From Candidatus Zhuqueibacterota bacterium 4484_87 (GTDB lineage: Bacteria > Zhuqueibacterota > Zhuqueibacteria > Thermofontimicrobiales > Thermofontimicrobiaceae): a stretch of DNA of 46,353 bases. The DNA lies in contig NATN01000037.1 in NCBI GenBank assembly GCA_002085355.1, forward strand, positions 1 to 46,353, written 5' to 3'. Below the pieces are notes generated by a model. That model did not search any database and was not told where the DNA came from. It worked only from the letters and a program-made list of their open reading frames with translations. The position numbers and the translations under genes are program-made. Shown here in pieces: positions 14,630-23,205 of the stretch (within the stretch, counting starts at the first letter, position 1; each line of letters opens with the position of its first letter).

Positions 14630-15928
14630 TTGGAAGTTGACTCGACATTTCGGGTGATTTTATTTTTTGTGCTAATTGGCTTTTCAGCATTTTTTTCAGG
14701 CTCGGAGTCAGCGTATTTTTCGTTGTCGCGGGAGTTGATCGACCGCTTGCGAGAACGCGGCACATCGGGCGCTATGCGTGTCGTGCGTCTGTTGGATCGG
14801 CCGCGACAATTGCTGGTGACTATTCTTTTCGGCAATACAATTGTAAATGTTGCTGCGGCAAGCGTGGCGACGCTGCTGACCGCTGATTTGGGCCATGCTC
14901 TCCATTTGCCTCACAGTGTCGCTATTTTAATTGAAGTCATTGTTGTTACTTTAATTTTGCTCATTTTTAGCGAACTGACACCAAAAGTCATTGCAGTGAA
15001 AAATTCCTATCAATTTGCGGAGAAAGTGTCCATCCCGTTGACTTTTTTTTATTATCTATTTTTGCCCATTACAGTTGTGCTGGATAAATTCCCTGCACTG
15101 GTTTCCGGGTTAATGGCAACGCGCGTCAAGCGTCATTTTTTATCAAAAGATGAGCTGCGGACTCTCATCGAAGTCAGTGAAGAGCATGGTGCTTTGGAAG
15201 AAGAAGAAAAGGAGATGATTCATTCGATTTTTGAATTTTCCAAAACAACCGTTAGGGAAATTATGGTACCCAGAATTGACATGGTCTGCGTGGAACGATG
15301 GGCGCCGCTGGAGGAATTAATTCAAATAATCAAAGAAAAAGGCCACACTCGGATTCCGGTTTACGAGCAGAAGATTGATAATATTGTTGGCATCATTCAT
15401 GCCAAAGAATTGCTTCCGTTCATTAATCATGCTAAGAAAAAAGAGGCAGATCTGGGTAAGTTAGCGCGGCGGGCGCTTTTTGTGCCGGATACCAAGCGGA
15501 TAGACGAACTGCTCAACGAATTGCAGCGTGAAAAGCAGCACATGGCAATTGTCGTGGATGAGTATGGCGGCACTGCCGGACTGATTACGCTGGAGGATGT
15601 GATTGAGGAAATTGTCGGAGAAATTCAAGATGAATATGACCAGGAAAATCCTCTTTTTGTCAAGCTGAGCGAGAATAAGTATCTTGTAAACGCAAAGATT
15701 GATCTTGATGAATTGAACGAAGAGTTGGGCATGAAACTGCCGGTGGACAAAAATTACGAAAGTCTGGGCGGTTTGATTTACGAACAAATTGGCGCGGTGC
15801 CTCACAGAAAACAGATGGTAAAATACGGTTCTTATAAATTTATAGTGGAAAAAGTTCAGAAAAATCGCATCGTTGAAGTTATTGTCATAAAAGAAAATGA
15901 CAATGAAAAGGGTGAAGAGGAAAGCTGA
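14630..15928 (+). CDS. CNNM/CorC-HlyC family membrane protein (GldE-like)
   Basis: The 432-residue protein starts at TTG, 10 bases after AAAGGAGG. It has a DUF21/CNNM membrane domain with about four helices (residues ~1-150, with G-S-E-S-A-Y-F-S and the S-E-L-T-P-K motif), a pair of CBS domains (~190-310, with R-I-P-V-Y and D-E-Y-G-G-T-A-G-L-I-T-L-E-D), and a C-terminal CorC/HlyC domain. Such proteins are linked to Mg2+ (or Co2+) export and tolerance; the Bacteroidota member GldE is associated with gliding. The GGTAGLIT-type CBS signature is clear. It ends the phoH/HD/ybeY operon, a position it often takes. Transported ion is inference from the family. Confidence 0.9.
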   Translation: MEVDSTFRVILFFVLIGFSAFFSGSESAYFSLSRELIDRLRERGTSGAMRVVRLLDRPRQLLVTILFGNTIVNVAAASVATLLTADLGHALHLPHSVAILIEVIVVTLILLIFSELTPKVIAVKNSYQFAEKVSIPLTFFYYLFLPITVVLDKFPALVSGLMATRVKRHFLSKDELRTLIEVSEEHGALEEEEKEMIHSIFEFSKTTVREIMVPRIDMVCVERWAPLEELIQIIKEKGHTRIPVYEQKIDNIVGIIHAKELLPFINHAKKKEADLGKLARRALFVPDTKRIDELLNELQREKQHMAIVVDEYGGTAGLITLEDVIEEIVGEIQDEYDQENPLFVKLSENKYLVNAKIDLDELNEELGMKLPVDKNYESLGGLIYEQIGAVPHRKQMVKYGSYKFIVEKVQKNRIVEVIVIKENDNEKGEEES

Positions 15929-15971
15929 TCGATTTTTTGAGAATGCACGTTTTAAGAAAATGAATGAAATT

Positions 15972-16001
15972 TGGTCAGTGATAACCAGTTGTAAATATAA
16001 T
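15972..16001 (+). promoter_or_regulatory. Predicted promoter, TGGTCA-N18-TATAAT
   Basis: A perfect -10 TATAAT (15996-16001) stands 18 bases after TGGTCA (15972-15977, four of six consensus positions). It lies about 55 bases before the start of the membrane protein at 16059. Confidence 0.45.
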
Positions 16002-16058
16002 TGTTAAATCAAAACAAGAACATCGAGAGATACATCGGACTAATTCAAGGAGGTAGTT

Positions 16059-17234
16059 ATGCAGCAGATGCAATTTGACTTCCGCGATATGTTTCGCGCG
16101 CCAAGATTAGCGCTAAGTCTTCAGAGAATCTGGATTCAGTTTGTCGGGCTGATAGTTGCTTTTGCCGGCTACTGGGTTCTCACTTATTTGAGTTTTGCTG
16201 TCGCTGGGATTGGAATTTCAACCGGCTGGCAAAAATATGGGTTACTCCCCTGCCTTATGGGTGAACAGGTAAATTGGATCAGCTACGTCATTTTTGCTGT
16301 TGCAGTGATTTGGTTGCTCGTGGTTTATCTTGTTACCGCTACAGCAGTCTCACGTGCCAGCTACATGCTGCTCAAAGGAAATAATTTCTACACCTGGCGT
16401 GAGGCGTTTTCTTTTTCCGTTAAAAAAGCCATTTCTTTGATTTTGTCGCCGGTATCGCTGGTGATTTTGGTCGCGTTTATTGCTTTTGGTGGAGCAGTTG
16501 TCGGCTGGCTGGGAAAAATTCCCTATATCGGGGAATTTGGAATCACGCTTTTTACACCGATTTGGATGATTTTTTCTTTGCTAATTGTTTTCATGGCAAT
16601 AGTCGTGGTGGTTGCGGCTGTGTTATCCCCGGCAATCCTCGCCACTACGGACGATGATGCCTTTGAAGCTGTTTTTCAATCGTTTTCTCTGGTATGGAGC
16701 CAGCCTTGGCGGTTGATTTTTTATCAGATTATCAACGCGGTTTTAGCGGTGTTTGCTTTTTTTGTGTTGGCGTATTTGATGAAAAAATCATTCATTGTGA
16801 TGGATAGAATTTTCGCCGCGACAACAGGCGCAGATTATCAAAATATTTCTGCACAAGCCATGTATTTGATAAGCGTCTGGGTGGCTTATTCCATTGTCTG
16901 GGTGGAGCAATTATTTGGCCATTTTGCCCCATGGATTTATTTCAGCCGTGAATTTGTCCCGCTAAATCTTCCTGTGCATCAAATCATTGCAGCGCATATT
17001 TTTGCTGTTTGGATGCTTTTGGTCGGCGGTTATGTTTTGTCTTATGGGTTGGCATCTCTGAATGTGGGTAATACTCTTGGCTATCTGATTTTGCGCAAGA
17101 AAAAAGATGACGAAAATCTCCTCGAACGCAAAGACCGCGAAGAGGAGGAAGATGACGAAGAAGAAAATGCTGCAGAAGGGAACAAAGAGGATCATTCTGT
17201 AGCAGAAAACGCTGAAAGCGGAAAAAATAGTTAA
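16059..17234 (+). CDS. Multi-pass membrane protein of unknown function with acidic tail
   Basis: I do not recognise the family. The 391-residue protein starts at ATG, 6 bases after a strong AAGGAGGT site. It shows about seven hydrophobic segments (near residues 25-50, 75-95, 120-150, 165-200, 220-245, 265-285 and 305-330), with Trp and Tyr at the helix ends. The final ~50 residues are strongly charged, mainly Glu, Asp and Lys, and cytoplasmic-looking. The overall layout, with long hydrophobic helices and 'Y-M-L-L-K-G' and 'D-D-A-F-E-A-V' like loops, recalls uncharacterised DUF4013-type or glycerophosphoryl-diesterase membrane-domain proteins, but I cannot support a match. It has its own promoter and no obvious partner gene. 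Confidence 0.75.
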   Translation: MQQMQFDFRDMFRAPRLALSLQRIWIQFVGLIVAFAGYWVLTYLSFAVAGIGISTGWQKYGLLPCLMGEQVNWISYVIFAVAVIWLLVVYLVTATAVSRASYMLLKGNNFYTWREAFSFSVKKAISLILSPVSLVILVAFIAFGGAVVGWLGKIPYIGEFGITLFTPIWMIFSLLIVFMAIVVVVAAVLSPAILATTDDDAFEAVFQSFSLVWSQPWRLIFYQIINAVLAVFAFFVLAYLMKKSFIVMDRIFAATTGADYQNISAQAMYLISVWVAYSIVWVEQLFGHFAPWIYFSREFVPLNLPVHQIIAAHIFAVWMLLVGGYVLSYGLASLNVGNTLGYLILRKKKDDENLLERKDREEEEDDEEENAAEGNKEDHSVAENAESGKNS

Positions 17235-17284
17235 CAGTTTTTTGAGTCCAATGAATTTTAAAATAAGCGCTTAATTGTGAAATT

Positions 17285-17324
17285 CCTTCAAAGGCTGGCA
17301 TTAATTTCGTGCCGCCTTTGAAGG
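17285..17324. other. Strong unexplained hairpin, 15 bp
   Basis: Arms 17285-17300 and 17310-17324 pair over 15 bp with a single bulged T and a 9-base loop. No T-run follows on the plus strand and only a weak one on the minus strand, so it is not a classic terminator. It lies 50 bases after the membrane-protein gene and 140 bases before the sugar ABC ATPase. It may still help end transcription, or protect an RNA end. Confidence 0.5.
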
Positions 17325-17396
17325 TGAGTTGTAGCGCCGATGAAATACACCCCCTGTCCATTTTTATCATTCCAAATTAATTTATCAAAGAGAGAT

Positions 17397-17430
17397 TATA
17401 ATTGTATATTGATTTTCCAATTTGAATTGG
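17397..17430 (+). promoter_or_regulatory. Possible -10 box with palindromic operator before the sugar ABC ATPase
   Basis: A perfect TATAAT (17397-17402) has no good -35 partner. Fifteen bases downstream lies the palindrome CCAATT-TG-AATTGG (17417-17430). An activator-dependent promoter with an operator just after the start site would look like this, but the call rests on position and symmetry only. Confidence 0.3.
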
Positions 17431-17467
17431 CGCAACCGAAGGGTACGGACTACGGAGGCATTAGCCG

Positions 17468-18952
17468 ATGAATGAATTCGTTTTGCAAATGAAAAATATT
17501 TCCAAGAAATTCCCCGGGGTTCAGGCGCTTGACAACGTGAATTTCGATTTGCATCGCGGCGAAGTACATGCCCTTGTTGGCGAGAACGGTGCTGGCAAAT
17601 CAACGCTGATCAAAATTCTTGCTGGGGCTGTTAAAAAAGATTCCGGCGAGATTTTTCTGAACGGCAAACCAAAGGAAATAGCGACTCCTGGCGATGCTCA
17701 GCGCTCAGGTATTGCTGTTATTTATCAGGAATTGATGTTGGTCCCTGCTCTTTCCGTTGCGGAAAATATTTTTTTTGGCAGAATGGCTCTGCGGTGGAGA
17801 TTTTTTATCAATAGAACATTACTTCGCCGGCAGGCGCAGATAATTTTACAGCGTGTGGGTTTGAAAGTGGATGTGCAGCAGAAATTGTCTTCGCTTCCTG
17901 TGGCGCAACAGCAAATGGTCGAGGTGGCAAAGGCCCTGTCCGTGAATGCCAACATCATCGTAATGGATGAGCCATCCGCGGTTTTGACTGCTCATGAATT
18001 AGCGAAATTGTTTGAGATTGTTCGTCAACTTAAGAAAAAAGGAGTTGCGTTCATTTACATTTCTCATCGTTTAGAAGAAATCTTTGAAATTGCAGATCGC
18101 GTTACAGTGCTTCGTGATGGCAAGATTCAGGGAACAAAGACAATTGAAGAAGTCGATCGCAACAGCCTTGTGCAAATGATGGTTGGCAGAAAAATTGAAT
18201 TCTGGAATCACGGGCAGTCAACTGCGGCAAAAAATGAACCTGTTCTGGAAGTTGAAAAATTACGAACGCCGACTCTTGCGGATGAGATTAGCTTAAAAAT
18301 TAATGCCGGGGAAATTTTAGGTGTAGCCGGACTTGTGGGTTCCGGAAGAACGGAAATGGCACGGGCAATTTTGGGTGCAGATAAGAGAATTAGCGGTTAT
18401 GTGAAATTGGCAGGAAGAAAACTGACCATTAAGTCCCCGGCAGACGCCATCAAAGCGGGGATCGGATTTGTTCCCGAAGATCGAAAAGATCAGGGATTGT
18501 TTTTCGATCTAAATATCATGTCAAATATGACAATTTCAAACTTGTCTGCTCAGTCGCGGAATGGAATGATCCGGAAAAATCTGGAGAAAAAAAATGCCAT
18601 TGCATTGGCAAAGCAACTACAAATAAAAATGGGTCACCTAAACGACAGCGTCAACAGCCTGAGCGGCGGCAATCAGCAAAAAGTGATTTTGTCCCGCTGG
18701 TTCGGAGGAAATGTGAAGGCGGTTATTTTTGACGAACCCACGCGAGGAGTGGATGTCGCTGCCAAAGCGCAAATTCATGAATTGATATATGAGTTAACGC
18801 AGCAGGGAATCGCTGTGATGATCATCTCTTCGGAACTACCGGAAATCCTCAAGCTGAGCGATCGAATCATTGTCATGCGCGAAGGAAAAATTGCCGGAGA
18901 AATGTCGGCAGAGGATGCCTCGGAAGAAAAAATTGTCTCTTTGGCGAGTTAG
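17468..18952 (+). CDS. Sugar ABC transporter ATP-binding protein, double ATPase (RbsA/XylG/MglA type)
   Basis: A 494-residue fusion of two ABC ATPase domains, the form used by ribose, xylose, galactose and nucleoside importers of the CUT2 class. Domain 1 has Walker A G-E-N-G-A-G-K-S-T (residues 38-46), the family's signature variant L-P-V-A-Q-Q-Q-M-V-E (143-152) and Walker B V-M-D-E-P-S. Domain 2 has the degenerate Walker A G-L-V-G-S-G-R-T-E without Lys (288-296), a canonical L-S-G-G-N-Q-Q-K signature (398-405) and F-D-E-P-T-R-G-V-D. Both features are normal for CUT2. GGAGG lies 9 bases before the ATG. No permease or substrate-binding protein gene is adjacent: the next gene is convergent and unrelated. 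The substrate cannot be told from the sequence. Confidence 0.93.
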   Translation: MNEFVLQMKNISKKFPGVQALDNVNFDLHRGEVHALVGENGAGKSTLIKILAGAVKKDSGEIFLNGKPKEIATPGDAQRSGIAVIYQELMLVPALSVAENIFFGRMALRWRFFINRTLLRRQAQIILQRVGLKVDVQQKLSSLPVAQQQMVEVAKALSVNANIIVMDEPSAVLTAHELAKLFEIVRQLKKKGVAFIYISHRLEEIFEIADRVTVLRDGKIQGTKTIEEVDRNSLVQMMVGRKIEFWNHGQSTAAKNEPVLEVEKLRTPTLADEISLKINAGEILGVAGLVGSGRTEMARAILGADKRISGYVKLAGRKLTIKSPADAIKAGIGFVPEDRKDQGLFFDLNIMSNMTISNLSAQSRNGMIRKNLEKKNAIALAKQLQIKMGHLNDSVNSLSGGNQQKVILSRWFGGNVKAVIFDEPTRGVDVAAKAQIHELIYELTQQGIAVMIISSELPEILKLSDRIIVMREGKIAGEMSAEDASEEKIVSLAS

Positions 18953-18987
18953 CGAATTGACAATTCGGAAACAGTAGAAATTTGTCT

Positions 18988-20724
18988 TCATTTCAAAAAT
19001 AAAACCTTACTTTGCGTTTTGACAGCGCCTGCGCTTAAATTTACCAAATAAACGCCACTGGAAACGAATATGCCTGCATCATCTTTTCCGTCCCAGAGCA
19101 GCTCAAAATTTCCCGTATTTTTGTTTTCTGCAATTAGTGTTCTCACTCGCTGACCCTGCATGTTGAAAATTTGCAATTTGACAAAAGAGGGACTAATGAC
19201 TTTGTATCGGATTTTTGTACTGCAATTAAACGGATTGGGGAAATTAGAGAGCAGATTCCCATTTTCGGCAATTGCCGGATTTTCGTTTGCCGTTTTTACA
19301 TCTGTTGTCGCATTAAATCGAATGACAGAAACGCTCAACCCCGGGCATTGAATCTGAATCGTTTGCCCTGTTTGTCCTTCCTCAATAGGAACAAAACAGT
19401 TTTCAATATTGTTTTGATCGTAGCGGTAGATTTCGTAGCTTCGCATTCCTCTCGGCACGAGAACTGTTGCGGAAGAGTTCGTCTCGTTGAACTTATTGAT
19501 CAAAATGACGCTGATTCCTCCGTCAATTCTCCGAATAGCAAACGGCTGGATAACGTATAAATTCACATTCATGCCGCCGTGATGCAAAATATCGGGTTTA
19601 GGTGTTTCATCTGTTTCACAGCCGATAATTTGCGCACCGGGTTCCAGCCCAGTTGTCTCGATGAGAAATTTCCAGGAATAGTACGGCGGGAGCTCTCTGA
19701 ACTCGGGAAACCAGTTCAAAATTCCATACCCGCCAATTGTCTCCCAGTGCAGTGTAATGCCATAACCTCCTTTGGCGCTGTGTAGCATTGCGGCTGCCTG
19801 ATACACGCCACCGAAAACATTGGTATTCCTCGGGTCTGTCCAGAGCTCGCCGTCTTTTTTCCAGACTGCGCTGACGTTGTAAGCGTCCAGCACTAATTTG
19901 GATGGACAATTTTCTCCAACCATGTTTTTGATTTTCAGCGGCGCTTCTTCGTACCAGATTGTTCTGTCCATGATTGATTCGTCAGAATCGTTGCTGTCCC
20001 AGGAAATGAATAAGTTGCACGAGATGAAATCGAGATAATCTTTCCCGTTGGGTTCGTTGAGCACATAATTTGCCCAGTGGCCATTTTCCCACCCGCCGAA
20101 ACTGGATGAGCCTCCGCATAAAATGTCCGGATTGACGCTCTTAACCTGCTGCGCCCCGCGCAAAAAGAGTTGGGCGCATTTCTTGAATGGGATGTAGTAA
20201 TCCCTGTCAGGATGCATCATGTTTGGTTCGTCAAAAAAAGTGATCATGTCCAGATCATTTTTGTAGCGACTGGTAAATTCAAAAGCCGCTTTTTCCCATT
20301 CTGTCAATGCATCCGCATGGTTCCACCACGGATCATCAGCCGAACCGGTGAACCAGCTCTCCCCTTCGTAAAGACATGGGAATAGCTTAAAATTCGATGC
20401 GGTTATTTCCGCAATTTTTGTGTCCAATTCATCCCAATGCCAGACATCCGGCGCCGGGTGAAATTCCGGGACTTCTGCCCAGACGCGAACTCGATTCAGC
20501 TTAAGCTTTTTTAGCTTGGTGGTAGCATTGTTGTCATTGTAAGTATTGCTGTGGTATTGAATACCAAAAAAATCAGTAGAAATAATTTGATAGCAAGTAT
20601 CAATGACTGTGATTGTTGAATTTTGTGAATGCAACAAGTTGACGGAAAGGAAAAATACGGAGAAAAAGCCAAATATTGACCAGGTGAATCGCAATAGTGA
20701 TTTTTTGTTAAATGTGAAATTCAT
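18988..20724 (-). CDS. Secreted glycoside hydrolase-like protein with type IX sorting domain
   Basis: The 578-residue protein has a signal peptide ending near L-H-S-Q. Residues ~45-420 look like a (beta/alpha)8 glycosidase of clan GH-A: F-F-G-I-Q-Y-H, then R-V-R-V-W-A-E, then a strand-4-like F-F-D-E-P-N where the usual clan motif is N-E-P, then many aromatic residues and a final W-K-F-L segment. A small beta domain follows (~430-490). The last ~85 residues are a FlgD-like Por/type IX sorting domain (N-F-P-N-P-F-N, then W-D-G-K-D, then S-G-V-Y), used to export and anchor proteins in FCB bacteria. The exact GH family and substrate are not recognised. Its start overlaps the preceding phosphatase gene by 17 bases, so both share an operon. 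Confidence 0.75.
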   Translation of the reverse strand: MNFTFNKKSLLRFTWSIFGFFSVFFLSVNLLHSQNSTITVIDTCYQIISTDFFGIQYHSNTYNDNNATTKLKKLKLNRVRVWAEVPEFHPAPDVWHWDELDTKIAEITASNFKLFPCLYEGESWFTGSADDPWWNHADALTEWEKAAFEFTSRYKNDLDMITFFDEPNMMHPDRDYYIPFKKCAQLFLRGAQQVKSVNPDILCGGSSSFGGWENGHWANYVLNEPNGKDYLDFISCNLFISWDSNDSDESIMDRTIWYEEAPLKIKNMVGENCPSKLVLDAYNVSAVWKKDGELWTDPRNTNVFGGVYQAAAMLHSAKGGYGITLHWETIGGYGILNWFPEFRELPPYYSWKFLIETTGLEPGAQIIGCETDETPKPDILHHGGMNVNLYVIQPFAIRRIDGGISVILINKFNETNSSATVLVPRGMRSYEIYRYDQNNIENCFVPIEEGQTGQTIQIQCPGLSVSVIRFNATTDVKTANENPAIAENGNLLSNFPNPFNCSTKIRYKVISPSFVKLQIFNMQGQRVRTLIAENKNTGNFELLWDGKDDAGIFVSSGVYLVNLSAGAVKTQSKVLFLK

Positions 20725-21268
20725 AAATCCCCAGACTCCAAAATTTTTTACCAGAATATCGGGGCCCCTGCCAGCCTTGCAAGCGCAATTCTTTTGAAAT
20801 AAATCTGTTCAGAAAACCGTGACCTATCAAAACAACAGAGCCATTTCTTTTTGCTAATTTAATGAGTTTTTGCGCAGCGGAAGCAGCTCTGTTTTTCGCC
20901 TGGCGATGGGATTCACTATTAGTTGAATAGCCCCAAAACCAGAGAATCCTGAGGATAATTGACCAGACGAAGGGCGAAAGTTTGAAAAATGGAAGATTTG
21001 GATAAGGTAAACCAGATTCCCTGAACAATGGATCGACGAGGTCCGGCTGCAAACCAAGAGCCCGAGCTGAATCAAGTGAGCGACGCAAATCACTGCAAAC
21101 TACAAAGTTGCAGGATTTAACCACAGGAATAATTTCATCTGGCGGCGCTTCCGTTTCATTTAAACCTGCGGCATTGTATGATTCAATTAACTTGTACATT
21201 TCATTTGCTTTAATTTTTTGGGGATAATGAACATCAGGTCTGCCGTGCCTGACTAAAACAATTCGCAT
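20708..21268 (-). CDS. Histidine phosphatase family protein
   Basis: The 186-residue protein begins with the R-H-G signature (L-V-R-H-G-R-P at residues 5-11), where the His becomes phosphorylated. A second conserved Arg lies in S-D-L-R-R-S, followed by S-A-R, and the second catalytic His lies in the C-terminal I-G-H-G-F-L-N-R segment. This is the phosphoglycerate mutase-like superfamily; the short length and lack of extra domains point to a SixA/CobC-like general phosphatase, substrate unknown. AAGGCGG precedes the ATG. The stop codon lies inside the start region of the downstream glycosidase-like gene, a translational-coupling arrangement. Confidence 0.85.
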   Translation of the reverse strand: MRIVLVRHGRPDVHYPQKIKANEMYKLIESYNAAGLNETEAPPDEIIPVVKSCNFVVCSDLRRSLDSARALGLQPDLVDPLFRESGLPYPNLPFFKLSPFVWSIILRILWFWGYSTNSESHRQAKNRAASAAQKLIKLAKRNGSVVLIGHGFLNRFISKELRLQGWQGPRYSGKKFWSLGIYEFHI

Positions 21269-21374
21269 GTGTCGCCGCCTTTTTGATAGTATCGCTTATT
21301 TTATCAATGTCCGGTTTTGCTTGGGAAATTCTAAATCAGCGAGTATGAATTGTTTCAAACGATATCGTTTTATT

Positions 21375-22172
21375 CTACAGTGCTTCTTTCACAAAACTGA
21401 TTAGTTTTGGATCTGTCCAGAAAATGCCCACTCTGTTCCAGAAATCAAAGGCTTCTTCTTCGCTGCCATAGGCAAAAGGCATTCCAACGCGGACGGTCTT
21501 ATGGCTTTTTTTCGTTATCTCTTTTGCAATGTTTGGCGATTGCTGAATCGCCTGCTCCAGCGCTTTTCTTGCTTCAGACAACCGGTCCAGCCGAAAATAG
21601 GCATAGACTTTTCCGTAAAGTACGTCTGCCATGATATCGTCAGGGAATCTGGCGCAAAGATTCAAAATAGCATTGAAATTTCCCAGGGCCATGTAAGCAT
21701 GAATTGCTGCCATGCGTATGCCCTGATTGTCGTCCGGATTGTAACTCAGCATTTGTTCAAATATTTTTACAGCTTTTTTGTATTGATGAATATTGAGCAA
21801 GCCAATTCCCAACCCTTGCAGCGTGCGTAAAAAAGGTCTGTTTTCCGAAAAGCCCCACTCAATGAGTCCCTGAAAATTTTTGGGAACGAATTTTTGTGCC
21901 TTTTTGCGCGCAGTTTCAAATTGGTCGAGAGCCAATCCGTAATTCAACATGTCCATTTCCATCCAACCAATGGCATTGTAAGCATCGAGAAAATAGGGAT
22001 CATCTTCCAGTATCTGTTCCAACTCATAAATTGAAGTGTACACTTCATTGATTTGCACAGCTTCATAGTAACGCTCAAAGAGACTATTTCTCGCTCTGCC
22101 CCATTCAATGATGCCGTATTCCGTATCACCATGTTTTTTTATGACAAATGTTGGCAATGGGTAGGTTTGCAT
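21375..22172 (-). CDS. TPR-repeat protein
   Basis: About 265 residues. After an N-terminal 40-residue segment with K-K-H-G-D-T-E-Y, the protein is built of TPR-like helical pairs (I-Y-E-L-E-Q-I-L-E-D-D-P-Y, A-Y-N-A-I-G-W-M-E, K-A-V-K-I-F-E-Q-M-L-S-Y-N-P-D-D, A-R-K-A-L-E-Q-A-I-Q-Q-S-P). No signal peptide is seen, so it should be cytoplasmic. A GTG at 22190 is in frame, but GGAAAGGA lies inside that extension and is correctly spaced for the ATG at 22172. A promoter-like element precedes it at 22206-22235. TPR proteins mediate protein contacts; the partner is unknown. Confidence 0.8.
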   Translation of the reverse strand: MQTYPLPTFVIKKHGDTEYGIIEWGRARNSLFERYYEAVQINEVYTSIYELEQILEDDPYFLDAYNAIGWMEMDMLNYGLALDQFETARKKAQKFVPKNFQGLIEWGFSENRPFLRTLQGLGIGLLNIHQYKKAVKIFEQMLSYNPDDNQGIRMAAIHAYMALGNFNAILNLCARFPDDIMADVLYGKVYAYFRLDRLSEARKALEQAIQQSPNIAKEITKKSHKTVRVGMPFAYGSEEEAFDFWNRVGIFWTDPKLISFVKEAL

Positions 22173-22205
22173 CTTATTTTTCCTTTCCACTTGTGATTGA
22201 TTACA

Positions 22206-22235
22206 AATATAATGATTTTATACATTAAAAGGCAA
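22206..22235 (-). promoter_or_regulatory. Predicted promoter (minus), TTGCCT-N18-TATATT
   Basis: On the minus strand TTGCCT (22235-22230) and TATATT (22211-22206) are 18 bases apart and would start RNA about 27 bases before the TPR gene's ATG. Confidence 0.45.
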
Positions 22236-22406
22236 TGAATTTTTTTGATTATGCTAAAATTAAATCTTTACATAGTTTTTTGATGTGACAGGCGCTGCTA
22301 GGTGACTGTGAATTTTTATATTTTTAAAAATTGTAATTGATAGAGAAGTTTCAAAGAATCTTTTTGAAAGTCATTTCATCAAAAAAGAAGTCAGGAGGAT
22401 AATAAA

Positions 22407-22610
22407 ATGAAGAAGCTCACAGAAAATGAATTAAAAATTTACCTTTCGTCCATTGAGGGGCGAATCGATGCCTGTTGTGATAAACATGTTGCAGAAGTGC
22501 TCAAAGAGGTCATTTTTGATGAAGCCAAAGAACGGTTTGGCGAAGTGCCTTTGGGTACGCTGAAGACAGAGATCGATAAAATGATTAATAAAAAATTTTC
22601 TATCGAATAG
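22407..22610 (+). CDS. Small conserved-looking protein of unknown function
   Basis: I do not recognise a family. The 67-residue acidic-basic helical protein starts at ATG after AGGAGG (22393-22398). It has a Cys-Cys pair (D-A-C-C-D-K-H) about one third of the way in and alternating Lys/Glu helices on both sides, ending in F-S-I-E. The good ribosome binding site, the balanced composition and the position 47 bases before osmC make it a likely real gene. Vicinal Cys next to His beside an OsmC peroxidase might point to redox or metal sensing, but this is speculative. Confidence 0.65.
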   Translation: MKKLTENELKIYLSSIEGRIDACCDKHVAEVLKEVIFDEAKERFGEVPLGTLKTEIDKMINKKFSIE

Positions 22611-22657
22611 TGTTTAATGAATCAGAATGAATTTGGAAGTAAAGTAGGGAGATTGGA

Positions 22658-23083
22658 ATGAACGTAGAGATCAAACAAGTTGACGGATTAACATTAGTCG
22701 GAAAAGCAGATTCAGGACATTGGGTTGCGATGGACGGTAGCGAGAAAGTTGGCGGCAATGATGCGGGGACTCGTCCCATGGAATTGTTGTTGATGTCTCT
22801 TGGTGGCTGCACCGGCATGGATGTCATATCTATTTTGCAGAAAAAACGCACTCCTTTCACAAAAGTGAATATGCGGCTTGAAGCTGAACGCGCCAATGAG
22901 CATCCGAAAGTTTTTACAAAAATTAAAATCACTTTTTTGGTTTATGGCGATAAAGATAAAATTAAAACTGCTGATGTTGAACGCGCGATTGAGCTTTCCA
23001 GCACGAAATATTGCTCAGCGTCAACGATGTTGAAAAAGACAGCGGAAGTTTCATACCATTATGAGGTGATTGATACAAAGTAA
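22658..23083 (+). CDS. OsmC/Ohr family peroxide reductase
   Basis: The 141-residue protein has the OsmC fold features: an N-terminal beta region with D-G-S-E-K-V-G-G-N-D-A-G-T-R-P-M-E, then the first redox Cys in L-G-G-C-T-G-M-D (Cys51) at the start of the central helix, and the second in K-Y-C-S-A-S (Cys119). These two Cys reduce organic hydroperoxides in the cytoplasm. P-M-E-L-L-L-M-S-L-G-G-C is diagnostic. It fits the YhfA-like OsmC subgroup more than Ohr by length. It follows the small CxC-type unknown gene in the same direction and is followed by a sigma factor with its own likely promoter. Confidence 0.92.
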   Translation: MNVEIKQVDGLTLVGKADSGHWVAMDGSEKVGGNDAGTRPMELLLMSLGGCTGMDVISILQKKRTPFTKVNMRLEAERANEHPKVFTKIKITFLVYGDKDKIKTADVERAIELSSTKYCSASTMLKKTAEVSYHYEVIDTK

Positions 23084-23140
23084 AATTTATTTTTGGCACT
23101 TTGCGAATCCCTGTTTTATTCGTGTTGATTGAAATAATTC

Positions 23141-23169
23141 TTGTTTTTTTTGATAAATTTTATTATTTT
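23141..23169 (+). promoter_or_regulatory. Weak promoter candidate before the ECF sigma gene, TTGTTT-N17-TATTTT
   Basis: TTGTTT (23141-23146) and TATTTT (23164-23169) are 17 bases apart within an AT-rich stretch, 36 bases before the ATG at 23206. In such AT-rich DNA chance matches are common. Confidence 0.3.
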
Positions 23170-23205
23170 ACCTTACTGAAACAGAAAAAACAGGAATTCG
23201 CATAT

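Noticed and set aside
21269..21374. Promoter for the histidine phosphatase operon
   Set aside because: TTGAAA and TTGATA occur in this gap on the minus strand but no -10 at 16-18 bases is convincing; read-through from the TPR gene is equally possible.
23101..23205. N-terminal hydrophobic extension of the ECF sigma factor
   Set aside because: It begins at TTG without a ribosome binding site and covers the probable promoter; ECF sigma factors start at the residue corresponding to the ATG at 23206.
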